A stretch of DNA of 64,000 nucleotides from Planctomycetota bacterium (GCA_020638735.1 JACKHZ010000009.1:1-64000); one strand, 5' to 3'; positions 52,110 through 61,708 are shown, counted from the stretch's first letter. The notes: generated by a model not told the origin, from the sequence alone. Translations and numbers: made by a program.

Positions 52110-54496
52110 AGGAGCGCCGCGCGTTCGGGCTCGGCTGCGTCCTGCTGGGGCTCGGACTGCTGTTCGTCATCCTGCGCCTGCACGTCGCCACCGACATCAC
52201 GCACTTCCTGCCGGAAGGCGAGAACGGTGACGACGTGCACCTGGCGCGCGAACTGGCCGCCGGCGAGCTGAGCCGCACGATGGTGTTGCTGGTCGACGCA
52301 CCCGACGCCGAGACCGCGGCGCGGGCCAGCCGCGCGTTCGAGGCGCGCCTGCGCGCGACGCCGGCGATCGCCGACGGCACGGCGCGCCTCGTCGGCGGAT
52401 CGTTGCCGGGCATGGAGGAGGCGATGTGGCGGCTCTACGCCCCGCACCGGCTCGCCTTCCTGGCGGCCGACGCCGACGCGGCGCGCGCGGCGTTGACCGA
52501 CGAAGGGCTTCGCCGCGCGGTCGCCGAGCTGAAGCACAAGCTCGCCTCGCCGATGTCGACCTTCCTCGGCCGCGTCGCACCACAGGACCCGCTGCTGATC
52601 CTGCCGCACCTGTTCGAGAGCCTGCTCGGCGGCGACGGCGAGGGCATGAAGCTGGTCGACGGTCGCTTCGTGACCCAGGACGAACACGGCGCCGTGCTGC
52701 TGCTGACGACGCGCGCCTCGGCCTCGGACGCGGCGGCGGTGCGGCCGCTGCTGGCCGCGATCGACGCGCAGTTCGCCGCGTTGAACGCCGGGTTCGACGG
52801 CGCGCTGGCCCTGCACGAGAGCGGCACGCACATGTTCGCGCTGTCGTCCGAGGCGCAGATCAAATCGGACATCCAGCGCGTCAGCATCGGCTCGACGATC
52901 GGCCTCCTGCTGCTGTTCGTCGTCATGTTCCGCTCGCTGCGGCTGATGCTGCTGGTGCTGCCGACGCTGGCCTCGGGCTTCGTCGCCGGAACCGCCACGT
53001 GCCTCGCGGTGTTCGGCTCGGTGCACGGCCTGACGCTCGCCTTCGGCGCGGCGCTGATCGGCGTCAGCGTCGACTACGCGGTGCACTTCCACTGCCACCA
53101 TCAGCTGTCGCCGTCGCCCGCCGGTCCGCGGGCGACGCTGCGCGAGATCTGGCCCGGCCTGCTGCTCGGCGCCGGCACCACGATCGTCGGCTTCGTCGCG
53201 CTGATGGCGTCGAGCTTCCCCGGGCTGCGCCAGCTGGCGGTGTTCGCCGCCGCCGGCATCACCGCCGCGGTGCTCAGCACGTGGCTGTTCCTGCCGCTGC
53301 TCGCCGGCCCCGCCGGACGCCCGACGGCGCAGAGCCGCGGCCTGGTGCGCGTGCTCGGCCGCCGGCTGTTCGGCTCCCAGGACGCGGGGCCGGCGACCCC
53401 GCGACGCCGTGCGCTGCTGGCCCTGCCGGCCGTCGTCGTCGCGGCGCTGGCTGCGATCGGTGTGCCGCAGCTGCGCTGGAACGACGACTTCGCCGACCTC
53501 AACAAGGTCGACCCGGCGCTCGAGGCGCGAGACCGCGCGGTGCGCGAGCGCGTCGTGCGCTTCGAGCAGCGACGGCTGGTGGTCGCCACTGGCGTCGACG
53601 AAGAAGCCGCGCTGGTCGCCGACGATGGCGCGCAGCGCGCGCTCGACGCGCTGGTGGCCGCCGGCGGCCTGCGCGGCTTCCGCGGCATCGGCCACATGCT
53701 GCCGAGCGCCGCTCAGCAGCGCGCCGTCGAGAACGCGGTGCACTCCTGCCCCGACCTGTGGCCGCGGCTCGAGCGCGTGCTCGAAGCCGACGAGTTCCGC
53801 AGCGCGCCGTTCGCGCCGTTCCACGAGTTGCTCGAGCAGCCGCCGGCGCCGCCGCTGACCTTCGCCGAGCTGGCCGCGAGCCCGCTCGCCGATCTGGTCG
53901 AGCCGTTCCGCTTCACCTGGAGCGGCGGCCCCGGCTTCGTCACCTTCCTGCACGGCCTCGCCGACGAGGCGGCGCTGCGCGACGCGCTGGCCGCGGTGCC
54001 GGGCGCGAAGCTGATCGACATCGCCGGCGCGCTCTCGTCGGCCTACGGCGCCTACCGCGCCCGCCTGCTCGAGCTGTGGTTGCTCGGTCTCGGCGCCGTG
54101 CTGGCGCTGGTCGCGCTGCGGCACCGCCGCTTCGCCCCGACCGCGATCGCCTGCGCGCCGGCGCTGCTCGCCGCGGCCGGCACCGTCGGTCTGCTGACCC
54201 TGTGCGGGCTCGAGCTCAACATGCTGTCGCTGGTGGCGCTGCTGATGGTGGTCAGCATGGGCGTCGACTACGGCGTGTTCCTCGCGGAGCACCGCCATCG
54301 TCCGCAGCACCGCGACGCGACGCTGCTCGGCGTCGTGCTGGCCGGCCTGTCGACGTTGCTCGGCTTCGGCCTCCTGTCACTGTCCTCACAGCCGCCGTTG
54401 TTGCATATCGGGCTGACTTCGGGAGTCGGCGTGCTACTGTGCCTCGCGCTGGCGCCGACCCTGTGCGCCTTCACCGCCCCGAACCGCGACGCGTGA
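52106..54496 (+). CDS. MMPL/RND-family exporter
   Basis: 796 residues with two repeats of one plus five membrane helices. Helix IV-like parts LTLAFGAALIGVSVDYAVHFHCHH and MLSLVALLMVVSMGVDYGVF carry the GxxxDY motifs for proton transfer. Two large periplasmic loops lie between. It probably exports the polyene lipid across the inner membrane, working with the LolA-like protein. GTG start with GTGA overlap on the upstream side, and the same on the downstream side. Confidence 0.9.
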   Translation: MKERRAFGLGCVLLGLGLLFVILRLHVATDITHFLPEGENGDDVHLARELAAGELSRTMVLLVDAPDAETAARASRAFEARLRATPAIADGTARLVGGSLPGMEEAMWRLYAPHRLAFLAADADAARAALTDEGLRRAVAELKHKLASPMSTFLGRVAPQDPLLILPHLFESLLGGDGEGMKLVDGRFVTQDEHGAVLLLTTRASASDAAAVRPLLAAIDAQFAALNAGFDGALALHESGTHMFALSSEAQIKSDIQRVSIGSTIGLLLLFVVMFRSLRLMLLVLPTLASGFVAGTATCLAVFGSVHGLTLAFGAALIGVSVDYAVHFHCHHQLSPSPAGPRATLREIWPGLLLGAGTTIVGFVALMASSFPGLRQLAVFAAAGITAAVLSTWLFLPLLAGPAGRPTAQSRGLVRVLGRRLFGSQDAGPATPRRRALLALPAVVVAALAAIGVPQLRWNDDFADLNKVDPALEARDRAVRERVVRFEQRRLVVATGVDEEAALVADDGAQRALDALVAAGGLRGFRGIGHMLPSAAQQRAVENAVHSCPDLWPRLERVLEADEFRSAPFAPFHELLEQPPAPPLTFAELAASPLADLVEPFRFTWSGGPGFVTFLHGLADEAALRDALAAVPGAKLIDIAGALSSAYGAYRARLLELWLLGLGAVLALVALRHRRFAPTAIACAPALLAAAGTVGLLTLCGLELNMLSLVALLMVVSMGVDYGVFLAEHRHRPQHRDATLLGVVLAGLSTLLGFGLLSLSSQPPLLHIGLTSGVGVLLCLALAPTLCAFTAPNRDA

Positions 54497-55203
54497 GCCG
54501 CCGTCTCCCCCGCCACCTCTGCCTCGCCTTGACCGGCCTCGCGCTGCTCGCCTGCCAGCAGACCCGGCCGACGCTGCACGACCTCGACTATCCGGGCGCG
54601 CTGCAGCCACCTGCGACGCTGCCGATCGAGGTGCAGTGGCAGCAGCGGGTGACCGCCGCGTGGCGCGAAGGTCCCGACGGCGAACTGCACGAACGCAGCT
54701 TCGACGCCGCGCTGCTGCGCCGCGGCGACCAGCTGGTCGTGCTCGGCCTGTCGCCGATGGGCTCGGTCGGCTTCTCGATCACGCTCGGCGCCGACGGCGC
54801 GATCGGCGTCGACGACAAGATGCCGGAGCAGATGGTCATCCCGCCGCGGTTCATCCTGCTCGACGTGCAACGCGCGTTCTACCCGTGGCTGCCCGCTGGC
54901 ACGCTCGAGGGCGACGTCGGCGACGAACACGTCACCGAGCGCCGCGACGGCGACCGGCTGCTCGAACGCACGTTCGTGCGCCGCAGCGGCGAGCCGGCCG
55001 GCGCGATCACCGTGACCTGTTCGTGGAGCGCAGACCGCAGCGTCGACGGCGAGGTCCACCACGCGCCGGGTCGCGTCGTGCTCGACAACGGCTGGTTCGG
55101 CTACCGGCTGACCATCGACACCATCGCCGAGACGTTGCTCGACACCGACGACGCGCACGCCGACGCCGACGAGAGCACCGGCGACGGACGGGAGCCGCGA
55201 TGA
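54493..55203 (+). CDS. DUF3261-like lipoprotein
   Basis: 236 residues from GTG. A lipoprotein signal ends at LALLAC (about residue 22). The mature part is a beta-rich domain (FDAALLRRGDQLVVLGLSPM, GSVGFSITLGADGAIGVDDK, FILLDVQRAFYPWL) in the place where aryl-polyene clusters encode a DUF3261 lipoprotein. It is probably an outer-membrane acceptor for the exported pigment. The last 20 residues are Asp-rich. Confidence 0.75.
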   Translation: MSRRLPRHLCLALTGLALLACQQTRPTLHDLDYPGALQPPATLPIEVQWQQRVTAAWREGPDGELHERSFDAALLRRGDQLVVLGLSPMGSVGFSITLGADGAIGVDDKMPEQMVIPPRFILLDVQRAFYPWLPAGTLEGDVGDEHVTERRDGDRLLERTFVRRSGEPAGAITVTCSWSADRSVDGEVHHAPGRVVLDNGWFGYRLTIDTIAETLLDTDDAHADADESTGDGREPR

Positions 55204-56330
55204 GGCGCACCGTGTTCGTCGCCGGCCGCGGCGCCGTCAGCGGCTTCGGCCTCGGCCTCTGCGCGCTGGTCGACGCGGTGTTCGCCGGCGAGAGCGCCCT
55301 GCGCGAACGCCGCCGCACCGCGGCCTACGAGGCGCCGACCGCGGTGGTCGGCGAGCTGCCCCCCGACGTGCTGCCAGGCGTCGCCGAGAACGACGTGCCG
55401 CTGCGCGCGGCGCTGCTGGCCGCCGACGAGGCGCTCGAAGAGGCAGGCCAGCCCGACCGCCGGCGGCTCGGCGTGATCTACGCGACGACCAAGGCCGACA
55501 TGTCGGGCATCTGCGGCGACGGCCGCGGCCTCGGTTCGCCGCAGCGCCTCGCGCTGCAACTCGCCGCGGCGCTCGGCAGCGAGCTGTGGCCGGCGTCGGT
55601 GTCGTGCGCGTGCGCGTCGGGCGTGCAGGGCGTCGCCGCCGCCGCGCGCCGCATCGCCGCCGGCGAGTGGGACCGTGCCATCGTGCTGGCCAGCGACGTG
55701 ATCAACGAGTTCATCCTGCGCGGCTTCGGCGGCATGGGCGCGCTCGACCCCGAGCGCTGCCGGCCGTTCGACGAGAGCCGCCGCGGCGTCTCGCTCGGCG
55801 ACGGCGCCGGCGCGATCGTGCTGAGCTGCGCGGAGCGCGACTCGATCGGCGTCAGGGTCAGCGGCTGGGCCGGCGCCAACGACGCCTGCCACGTCACCGG
55901 CCCCGACTACGAAGGTCTCGGCGTCGGCCTGGCGGCGCGCCGCGCCGTCGCGCACGCCGGCCTGGCGATGGCCGACGTCGACCTGCTGCACCTGCACGCG
56001 ACGGGCACCCGCGCCAACGACAAGACCGAGGCGATCGGCCTCGGCAACGCGTTCACCAGCGGCACGGCGCTCGAACGCACGCCGCCGGCGTTCGGCTCGA
56101 AGAGCCAGACCGGGCACACGCTCGGCGCCGCCGGCGTGCTCGAGTCGCTGCTGGCGATCGCCGCGCTGCAGCGCGCCACCGTGCCGGCCAACGTCGGCCT
56201 CACCACCTCCGATTGCGACCCGCGCCTCGACCTGCCGACCTCGCCGCGCGCGCTGCGGCGCAGCAAGCACGCGCTGAAGGTCGCCAGCGGCTTCGGCGGC
56301 GTGCAGGGCGCAGCGGTCTACTCGTCATGA
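55200..56330 (+). CDS. Beta-ketoacyl synthase (active KS)
   Basis: 376 residues. The catalytic set is complete: Cys138 (SCACASG), the first His in LHLHATGTRAND, and Lys/His in SKSQTGHTLGAAG. FDESRRGVSLGDGAGAIVLS and ASGFGGVQGAAVY are also typical. It should extend the polyene chain as the active partner of the half-length KS encoded next, with which it is coupled by an ATGA overlap. The arrangement mirrors the KS/chain-length-factor pair of aryl-polyene pathways. Confidence 0.9.
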   Translation: MRRTVFVAGRGAVSGFGLGLCALVDAVFAGESALRERRRTAAYEAPTAVVGELPPDVLPGVAENDVPLRAALLAADEALEEAGQPDRRRLGVIYATTKADMSGICGDGRGLGSPQRLALQLAAALGSELWPASVSCACASGVQGVAAAARRIAAGEWDRAIVLASDVINEFILRGFGGMGALDPERCRPFDESRRGVSLGDGAGAIVLSCAERDSIGVRVSGWAGANDACHVTGPDYEGLGVGLAARRAVAHAGLAMADVDLLHLHATGTRANDKTEAIGLGNAFTSGTALERTPPAFGSKSQTGHTLGAAGVLESLLAIAALQRATVPANVGLTTSDCDPRLDLPTSPRALRRSKHALKVASGFGGVQGAAVYSS

Positions 56331-57010
56331 ACCCGAGCGCCACGCTGCTCGCCTGCGGCCTCGTCGACGCCTCCGGCATCGCCGGCTCGCGCGGCACCGA
56401 CGTGACCTGGGCATCGCTCGGCACGCCGGCGCCCGGCGGCCCGAGCACGATGAAGCACGTGTTCGACAAGCAGGACGCGACCTTCCGCCGCATCGACCTG
56501 CCGGCGCGCGCGCTGGTGCTCGCCTGCGAGGCCGCCGACCTCGGCGCGGTGCTCGACGAAGAGCAGCGGAACCGCACCGCCATCGTCGTCGAGACCGACA
56601 TCGGCTCGCTGGCCACCGACCTCGCGTTCGCGCGGAGCCTGGGCGAGGAGCTGGTGCACGCCGGCATCTTCCCCTACTCGCTGACCAGCACGTGCCTCGG
56701 CGAGATCGCGCTGCGCTACAAGCTGCGCGGGGCCAGCGTCAGCGTCAGCGTCACCGCCGAACGACGCGGCGCGGCCTTGCGTGAGGCGCTGCGCATGCTG
56801 GCCGGCGGCGAGTGCGAGCACGTGCTGACCGGCACGGTCGAAGCGCTGCTCGAGCCGGCGCACGGCCACGAGGCCCAGGTGCGCGCGGTGGTCGCGCTGC
56901 TCGGCCGCAGCGAGGCCGCCGACGCCGCCCGCAGCGCGGGGCTCGGCGAGGTCGCGTGGCCCGACGAGCGCGACGACCCGTTCGTCGCGTTGGCGCGCCG
57001 CTGTCGCTGA
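56327..57010 (+). CDS. Half-length ketosynthase partner (chain-length-factor type)
   Basis: 227 residues that cover only the N-terminal half of a ketosynthase fold: LLACGLVDASGIAG, TAIVVETDIGSLATDLAF and YSLTSTCLGEIALRYKLRG. No His catalytic motifs of the C-terminal half exist. A similar short subunit forms a heterodimer with the active KS in aryl-polyene systems and sets chain length. Last gene of the operon. Confidence 0.75.
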   Translation: MNPSATLLACGLVDASGIAGSRGTDVTWASLGTPAPGGPSTMKHVFDKQDATFRRIDLPARALVLACEAADLGAVLDEEQRNRTAIVVETDIGSLATDLAFARSLGEELVHAGIFPYSLTSTCLGEIALRYKLRGASVSVSVTAERRGAALREALRMLAGGECEHVLTGTVEALLEPAHGHEAQVRAVVALLGRSEAADAARSAGLGEVAWPDERDDPFVALARRCR

Positions 57011-57023
57011 ATCGGGCCCCCGC

Positions 57024-58310
57024 TCAGCTCGCCGTCGCCGCCGCAGATCGTCGCCCGGAGGCGCGCGCCTGCCACGCCCGCACCAGCGACGGCGCCGCGC
57101 CCGCGGCGAGCACGAACAGCAGCGGCCGGAACGGCTGCAGGTAGCGCGGATCGGGGATGACCGGCAGATAGGCACACGTGCCGAGCAGCGCCGCCGCGCC
57201 GAGCGCGAACGGCGCCCAGTGCGCGGCGCGGCGCCGTGCCCGCAGCGACGCGAGCGCGCCGCACAGCGCCAGCAGCATCACCGGCGCGTGCAACACGTGC
57301 ATCAGCCAGTGCGTCGCCGCCATCACCGGCTGGCGCTCGTACGGCGAGTTGCCGACCGGGTAGACGTTGACGTCCTGCCCCTGCACCAGCGGCCAGCTCC
57401 ACAGCCACACCGGCTTGTCGAGCAGGTACCACTTCGCGTAGCGCAGCGGCTCCGCCGCGACACGCGGGCCGAGCACCGCGAACAGGTCGTGCCACGACGC
57501 CGCCATCTGCGGCTGCGCGGGATCCTCGCGGTACGGGAAGCCGAAGCTGGCGGGATCCTGCCAGACCATGCCCGGGTAGCTGCCGTGACTGATCGAGGCG
57601 ACGGCGCGTTCGCCGCCGCTCCTCGCCATCGGGGTCAGCTGGTTGCGCAAAGACCACGCCGCGAACGGTAGCGCCGACACCAGCAGCACCGTCACCGCGC
57701 GGCGCCGGTCGCCGCGCCACAGCGCCACCACCACCACCGCCGGCAGGAACACCAGCGTCTCGTTGCACAGCGGCAGCGCGCCGAGCAGCAAGGCGCCGCC
57801 GAGCGTCGCCGGCAGCGCGCGCGACCGCGGCCCGTCGCCGGCCAGCGCCCACAGCGCCGCGACGACGACGAACACCGTCAGGCACTCGGTCAGCACGAAC
57901 GCCGGCGAGACCACCAGGTGCGGGCTCAGCGCGGTCAGCGCCGCCGCCGCCAGCGCCGGGACGAACGCCAGGAAGCGGCGCGCCAGCAGGTAGGTCAGCA
58001 GCACCGTGGCCGTCGACAGCGCGACCTGCAGCCAGCGCGCGAGCGTGTACCAGCCGTCGCCGGCGAGCAGTCGACAGGCGGCGAGCAGCAGCGGGTAGCC
58101 CGGCGAGCGGAACGAGTCGGGCGCCGGCGCAGAGCCGGCGTCCAGCGAGTAGACGCCGTGCGCGACGAGGTTGTGCGCGTACTGCGCATACTGGCCGGCA
58201 TCGGCGCGCAGCGGCGCCTGGACGTCGGCGCCGACGACGAAGCCGATGCGCAGCGCGGCGGCGATCACGACGACGATGCTGACCAGGACGGCTCGTTCGG
58301 CGGTGCGCAC
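57024..58310 (-). CDS. Membrane glycosyltransferase, GT39/ArnT-like
   Basis: 428 residues with about 10 membrane helices. The first loop reads APLRADAGQYAQYAHNLVAH with an Asp typical of GT-C enzymes, followed by SFRSPGYPLLLAACRLL. LTALSPHLVVSPAFVLTECL and VIPDPRYLQPFRPLLFVLAA are further family features. It ends 14 bp from the pigment operon, convergent to it. Possibly it glycosylates a lipid or protein at the periplasmic side; a pigment role is not indicated. Confidence 0.75.
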   Translation of the reverse strand: MRTAERAVLVSIVVVIAAALRIGFVVGADVQAPLRADAGQYAQYAHNLVAHGVYSLDAGSAPAPDSFRSPGYPLLLAACRLLAGDGWYTLARWLQVALSTATVLLTYLLARRFLAFVPALAAAALTALSPHLVVSPAFVLTECLTVFVVVAALWALAGDGPRSRALPATLGGALLLGALPLCNETLVFLPAVVVVALWRGDRRRAVTVLLVSALPFAAWSLRNQLTPMARSGGERAVASISHGSYPGMVWQDPASFGFPYREDPAQPQMAASWHDLFAVLGPRVAAEPLRYAKWYLLDKPVWLWSWPLVQGQDVNVYPVGNSPYERQPVMAATHWLMHVLHAPVMLLALCGALASLRARRRAAHWAPFALGAAALLGTCAYLPVIPDPRYLQPFRPLLFVLAAGAAPSLVRAWQARASGRRSAAATAS

Positions 58311-58366
58311 GCCACGTCATCGTCCGCGCCGCCGCCCGGACCTGACGTCGCGTGCCCCGGGAGGCG

Positions 58367-58855
58367 TCACCGACCGTCGAAGATCCCGACAGTCTGCTCG
58401 GTGTCGGCCGGCACGTCGCGGCGCACCACCGCCAGCTGGTGCGGACGGCGCTCGATCCACAGCAGCACCGCGGTGCGCGCTGCCGCGGCCGGCGGCGGCG
58501 GCGCGCCGAGCACCAGCGTCAGCACGTCGACGCCTTCTTCGCTGCCGATCAGGACCCGCTCGAGCCGCGGCCCGCCCGGCTCGACCAGGGCGACCAGCGC
58601 GACGTCCGGATCGTCGGCAGGTGCCGCGGCGCCCTCGCCGAGCACCCGTCGCAGCAGCGCGGCGCGGTCGTCGTCGGCGGTCGCCCGCCAACACCCAGCC
58701 GCGGCGCCGGCGTCGGCCGGCGCGACCAAGCAGCGCCGCACGATCGCCGCGGCGTCTGCCCCCTGCAGCTCGATCGGCACCGCCGGGGTCGGCGCCCCTT
58801 CGCAGCCACACGCCGCGACCACCAGGGCCGGAATCCAGAGTCCGCGCACGCGCAC
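58367..58855 (-). CDS. Putative lipoprotein
   Basis: 162 residues from GTG at 58855 (or 58849). The start VRGLWIPALVVAACGCEG has a lipobox with Cys at about 16-18. The mature part includes a helix and a beta segment (GVDVLTLVLGAPPPPAAAAR, AVLLWIERRPHQLAVVRRDV). No family recognised. It probably follows its own promoter between the hydrolase gene and this one, since the two are divergent. Confidence 0.55.
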   Translation of the reverse strand: MRVRGLWIPALVVAACGCEGAPTPAVPIELQGADAAAIVRRCLVAPADAGAAAGCWRATADDDRAALLRRVLGEGAAAPADDPDVALVALVEPGGPRLERVLIGSEEGVDVLTLVLGAPPPPAAAARTAVLLWIERRPHQLAVVRRDVPADTEQTVGIFDGR

Positions 58856-58897
58856 GCCGTCACGGTATGCGACGCCGCCCCCGGCTACCATCGCGGC

Positions 58898-60313
58898 ATG
58901 CATCGAACCACGCCGCTCGGCGTCCTGCTGCTCGCCACCGGCGTGACCGCGCAGACGCCCACCCGCGAACTCGCCGAGGTCGCCGCCGCCTACGCCGCCA
59001 AGGTCGCCGCCAGCGCGGTGTTCGTCAGTGGCCGCTCGATCGACTCGGTGATGACGCAGGAGTTCGCGCCGAACGGGACCATCGAGAAGCTGATCCGCCC
59101 GCTGCTCCGCTTCGACGTAGACCGCGAGGCCGGCACCGTCACGTGCCGGCTCGGCCAGGCGAAGGCCACCGCGGTGCGCACCGCCGGACTCGGCTGCGTG
59201 CTCTTGCACTCCGACGCGACGCTCGACGAGCTGCGACGCCGCGGCGCGCCGCCGGCGTCGGACCGCTGGCCCGACGCCACCGCCACCGACTGGCCGCTCG
59301 GCGACCGCATGCCCGAGGCGGCGGCGACGGGCATCGATCGCGACGCGCTCGAGCGCGCGCTCGACGCCGCGTTCGCCGAGCCCGACGACGGCCGCCGCGT
59401 GTTCACGCGGGCGGTGGTCGTGCTGCACCGCGGCCAGCTGGTCGCCGAGCGCTACGCCGCCGACGTCACGCCGGAGATGCCGCTGCCCGGCTGGTCGATG
59501 ACCAAGTCGCTGAGCAACGCGCTGCTCGGCTTCGCCGTGCAGCAGGGCCGCTTCGAGCTGCCGCCGCCCAGCGCCGACGGCGACGCGCACGGCGTCGAGC
59601 CCGACCTCTACGCGCTGTTGACGATGACCGCCGGCAAGCAGTGGAACGAGAGCTACGAGGACCCGAACAGCGACGCGCTCCGCATGCTGTTCCGCTCTGC
59701 GGATCACGGCGCCGCGTTCGCCGCGGCGCCGCAGGCGGTGATGCCCGGCACGCGGTTCCAGTATGCGAGCGGCGCCACCAACCTGCTGTGCAAGCTGCTG
59801 CGGCAGCGCATCGACGACGACGCCGTCTACCACGACCTGCCGCGCCAGCTGTTCCGGCGCCTCGGCATGCGCAGCGCGGTGTTCGAGGCCGATCCGAGCG
59901 GCACCTTCGTCGGCAGCTCCTACGGCTTCGCCTCGGCGCGCGACTGGGCGCGGCTCGGCCTGTTGTTCGCGCAGGACGGCGTGTTCGCCGGACAGCGGCT
60001 GCTGCCCGCTGGTTGGGTCGCGCGTTCGACGGCGGCGACGGCGGCGAGCGGCGGCGGCTACGGTTGGCAGCTCTGGCTCAACCGCGACCCCGACGGCGAC
60101 GGCCCGCACGAGCGCCGCTGGCCGGACCTGCCCGAGGACCTGTTCTTGATGGACGGTCACGAGGGACAGTCGTGCGTCGTCTCTCCGGCCGCCGAGCTCA
60201 TCGTCGTGCGCCTCGGCTGCACCAAGCAGGGCGGCTTCGATCGGCACGCGCTGTTGCGGGCGACGCACGACGCGCTGCCACGCGCCGCGGCCGACGCGCC
60301 AGGGCGCCGCTGA
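58898..60313 (+). CDS. Exported serine hydrolase, beta-lactamase class C fold
   Basis: 471 residues with a signal peptide (TPLGVLLLATGVTAQ). The penicillin-binding-protein fold shows Ser-x-x-Lys in GWSMTKSLSNALLGF, Tyr in QYASGATNLL, and DGHEGQSCVV near the C-terminal triad. VVLHRGQLVAERYA is typical of EstB/6-aminohexanoate-dimer-hydrolase-like members. Substrate unknown: esterase, peptidase or amidase. The first 140 residues are a separate alpha/beta part. Confidence 0.8.
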   Translation: MHRTTPLGVLLLATGVTAQTPTRELAEVAAAYAAKVAASAVFVSGRSIDSVMTQEFAPNGTIEKLIRPLLRFDVDREAGTVTCRLGQAKATAVRTAGLGCVLLHSDATLDELRRRGAPPASDRWPDATATDWPLGDRMPEAAATGIDRDALERALDAAFAEPDDGRRVFTRAVVVLHRGQLVAERYAADVTPEMPLPGWSMTKSLSNALLGFAVQQGRFELPPPSADGDAHGVEPDLYALLTMTAGKQWNESYEDPNSDALRMLFRSADHGAAFAAAPQAVMPGTRFQYASGATNLLCKLLRQRIDDDAVYHDLPRQLFRRLGMRSAVFEADPSGTFVGSSYGFASARDWARLGLLFAQDGVFAGQRLLPAGWVARSTAATAASGGGYGWQLWLNRDPDGDGPHERRWPDLPEDLFLMDGHEGQSCVVSPAAELIVVRLGCTKQGGFDRHALLRATHDALPRAAADAPGRR

Positions 60314-60325
60314 CGGGGCAGGTCG

Positions 60326-61267
60326 CTACCTGCCGCCCGGCACCGGAAGGTCCGACCACGGCCCGTACGGGCTCGGCACGCCCTGCGCGCGCGGCTGCAG
60401 GTAGTCGGCCCAGCGGTTGGCGAGGCGCAGGTCGCCGGCCACGAGCCCTTGCAGCCCGGGGTGCTTCTGCAGCACGCGGTCGAGCACCGTCGCCTTGGTG
60501 CGCACGGGAACGCGCGGCTGCGGGCTGTCGACCGGCCGACCATAGGCGAACACGACCCGCTCGCCGTCGGCGCGGCGCAGCACGACGCGAAGCTCGGGAT
60601 ACTCCGGGCCGACCAGCCAACGTTCGCCGAGGTTGGAGGCGTCGATCTCGAGCAACTGCGGGCACCCGGCGACCAGCGGTGCGAGTTCGTCGCGCCACTC
60701 GCAGGCGAGCGCAGCGGCACAGCGCACCCGAGCGTCGACGGCCGGCTCGCCGGGCGCCGGCGTCAGCGCGGCGCGGCCGCCTTCGCGGTACAGGCGCAGG
60801 GACGGCAGGCCGGTCTCGACCCACGGCAGCATGACCGCGTCCCTGTCGACGAGGCACAGCGGCACGTCGTCGGCGCTGCGCACGGCCAGCACCGGGCGCC
60901 GCAGACCGACGTGCAGGCGGAAGCGATCGGGGAACACCCGCTCGACAGTGACCTCGTCGACCCACGGCACGGTGACGAGCCCGTCGCGCAGCCGCCGCGA
61001 GGTGGCCTCGTCGAGGATGCCGACCGAATCGGACAGCCACGGCGACAGCGCCGCGCTGACCTCGGTCAGCAGCGCGCGGTCGAGCCACGGCGGCATCGCG
61101 CGGAAGCCGACGTGGTCGAGCTCGACCATCGGGCCGGTCTGTGGTTGCCGGTCGAGACGCGCGGCGAGCACGGCCACCGCGCGTGGCCCGGCGAGCCACA
61201 CGGTCACGGCGAAGGCGCCGAGCACGAAGACCCGGAGCGCCCATTGCGGCGACTTGGACGACGTCAT
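60326..61267 (-). CDS. FtsQ/DivIB-like protein with POTRA domain
   Basis: 313 residues: a short cytoplasmic start, one membrane helix (VFVLGAFAVTVWLAG) and an extracytoplasmic part. VTVPWVDEVTVERVFPDRFR followed by LHVGLRRPVLAVR matches the end of a POTRA domain and the start of the FtsQ beta domain. It is probably part of the divisome; many planctomycetes lack FtsZ yet keep some division proteins. It is not in a dcw cluster here. Other POTRA proteins are an alternative. Confidence 0.6.
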   Translation of the reverse strand: MTSSKSPQWALRVFVLGAFAVTVWLAGPRAVAVLAARLDRQPQTGPMVELDHVGFRAMPPWLDRALLTEVSAALSPWLSDSVGILDEATSRRLRDGLVTVPWVDEVTVERVFPDRFRLHVGLRRPVLAVRSADDVPLCLVDRDAVMLPWVETGLPSLRLYREGGRAALTPAPGEPAVDARVRCAAALACEWRDELAPLVAGCPQLLEIDASNLGERWLVGPEYPELRVVLRRADGERVVFAYGRPVDSPQPRVPVRTKATVLDRVLQKHPGLQGLVAGDLRLANRWADYLQPRAQGVPSPYGPWSDLPVPGGR

Positions 61268-61372
61268 GTCGGGATTGCTGGCGGGGACCGCCTGTGACGA
61301 CGGCGAACAGGGCCGCAGTCACCTTGTCCGCGCGACGCGGGACACCGCTGTTCGCGTGGACGCCGAGCGAGC

Positions 61373-61408
61373 GGATCCAGGGCCCGGTTGCGCGAGCGGC
61401 CTGGATCC
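61373..61408 (-). terminator. Strong stem-loop between two minus-strand genes
   Basis: GGATCCAGG (61373-61381) and CCTGGATCC (61400-61408) form a perfect 9-bp stem with an 18-base loop, 45 bp downstream of the small gene at 61454. No T-run follows, so it could also be a processing or regulatory structure in the leader of the FtsQ-like gene. Confidence 0.4.
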
Positions 61409-61453
61409 CTTCAGCGGTGAGCCCGCCCGCGGACGAGCCAGCTCACCGAACGA

Positions 61454-61708
61454 TCAGTTCAGGCGAGCGACGACCGGCTTCTGCTCGGCCTTGGCGCGCT
61501 CGCGGCCACCGCCCGACACGTTCTCGCAGTCGTCGGTGAAGATCTCCAGCGCGTCGAGCACGTTCTCGACCAGATCGCGATCCAGCGTGACCTCGCGGCC
61601 GCCCTTCGCCGCCTCGAGCTCGTGGTCGAGCAGGCGGGTCAGGATCTTGAGCTGGGAGAGGTGACGACCGACGAACTTGCCGACGTTGACTTCAGACTTG
61701 CTATCCAT
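61454..61708 (-). CDS. Small hydrophilic protein
   Basis: 84 residues from the ATG at 61708 (MDSKSEVNVGKFVGRHLSQL). Helical, with a middle LLDHELEAAKGGREVTLDRD and a Lys/Arg-rich tail. No known domain. A hexanucleotide CCAAAC-rich leader rather than a clear ribosome site precedes it. Divergent from the helicase gene. Confidence 0.6.
   Translation of the reverse strand: MDSKSEVNVGKFVGRHLSQLKILTRLLDHELEAAKGGREVTLDRDLVENVLDALEIFTDDCENVSGGGRERAKAEQKPVVARLN

Noticed and set aside
52426..54492. Long open frame on the plus strand across the MMPL gene
   Set aside because: Arg/Ala-rich alternative frame typical of GC-rich DNA; the MMPL frame has clear transmembrane repeats.
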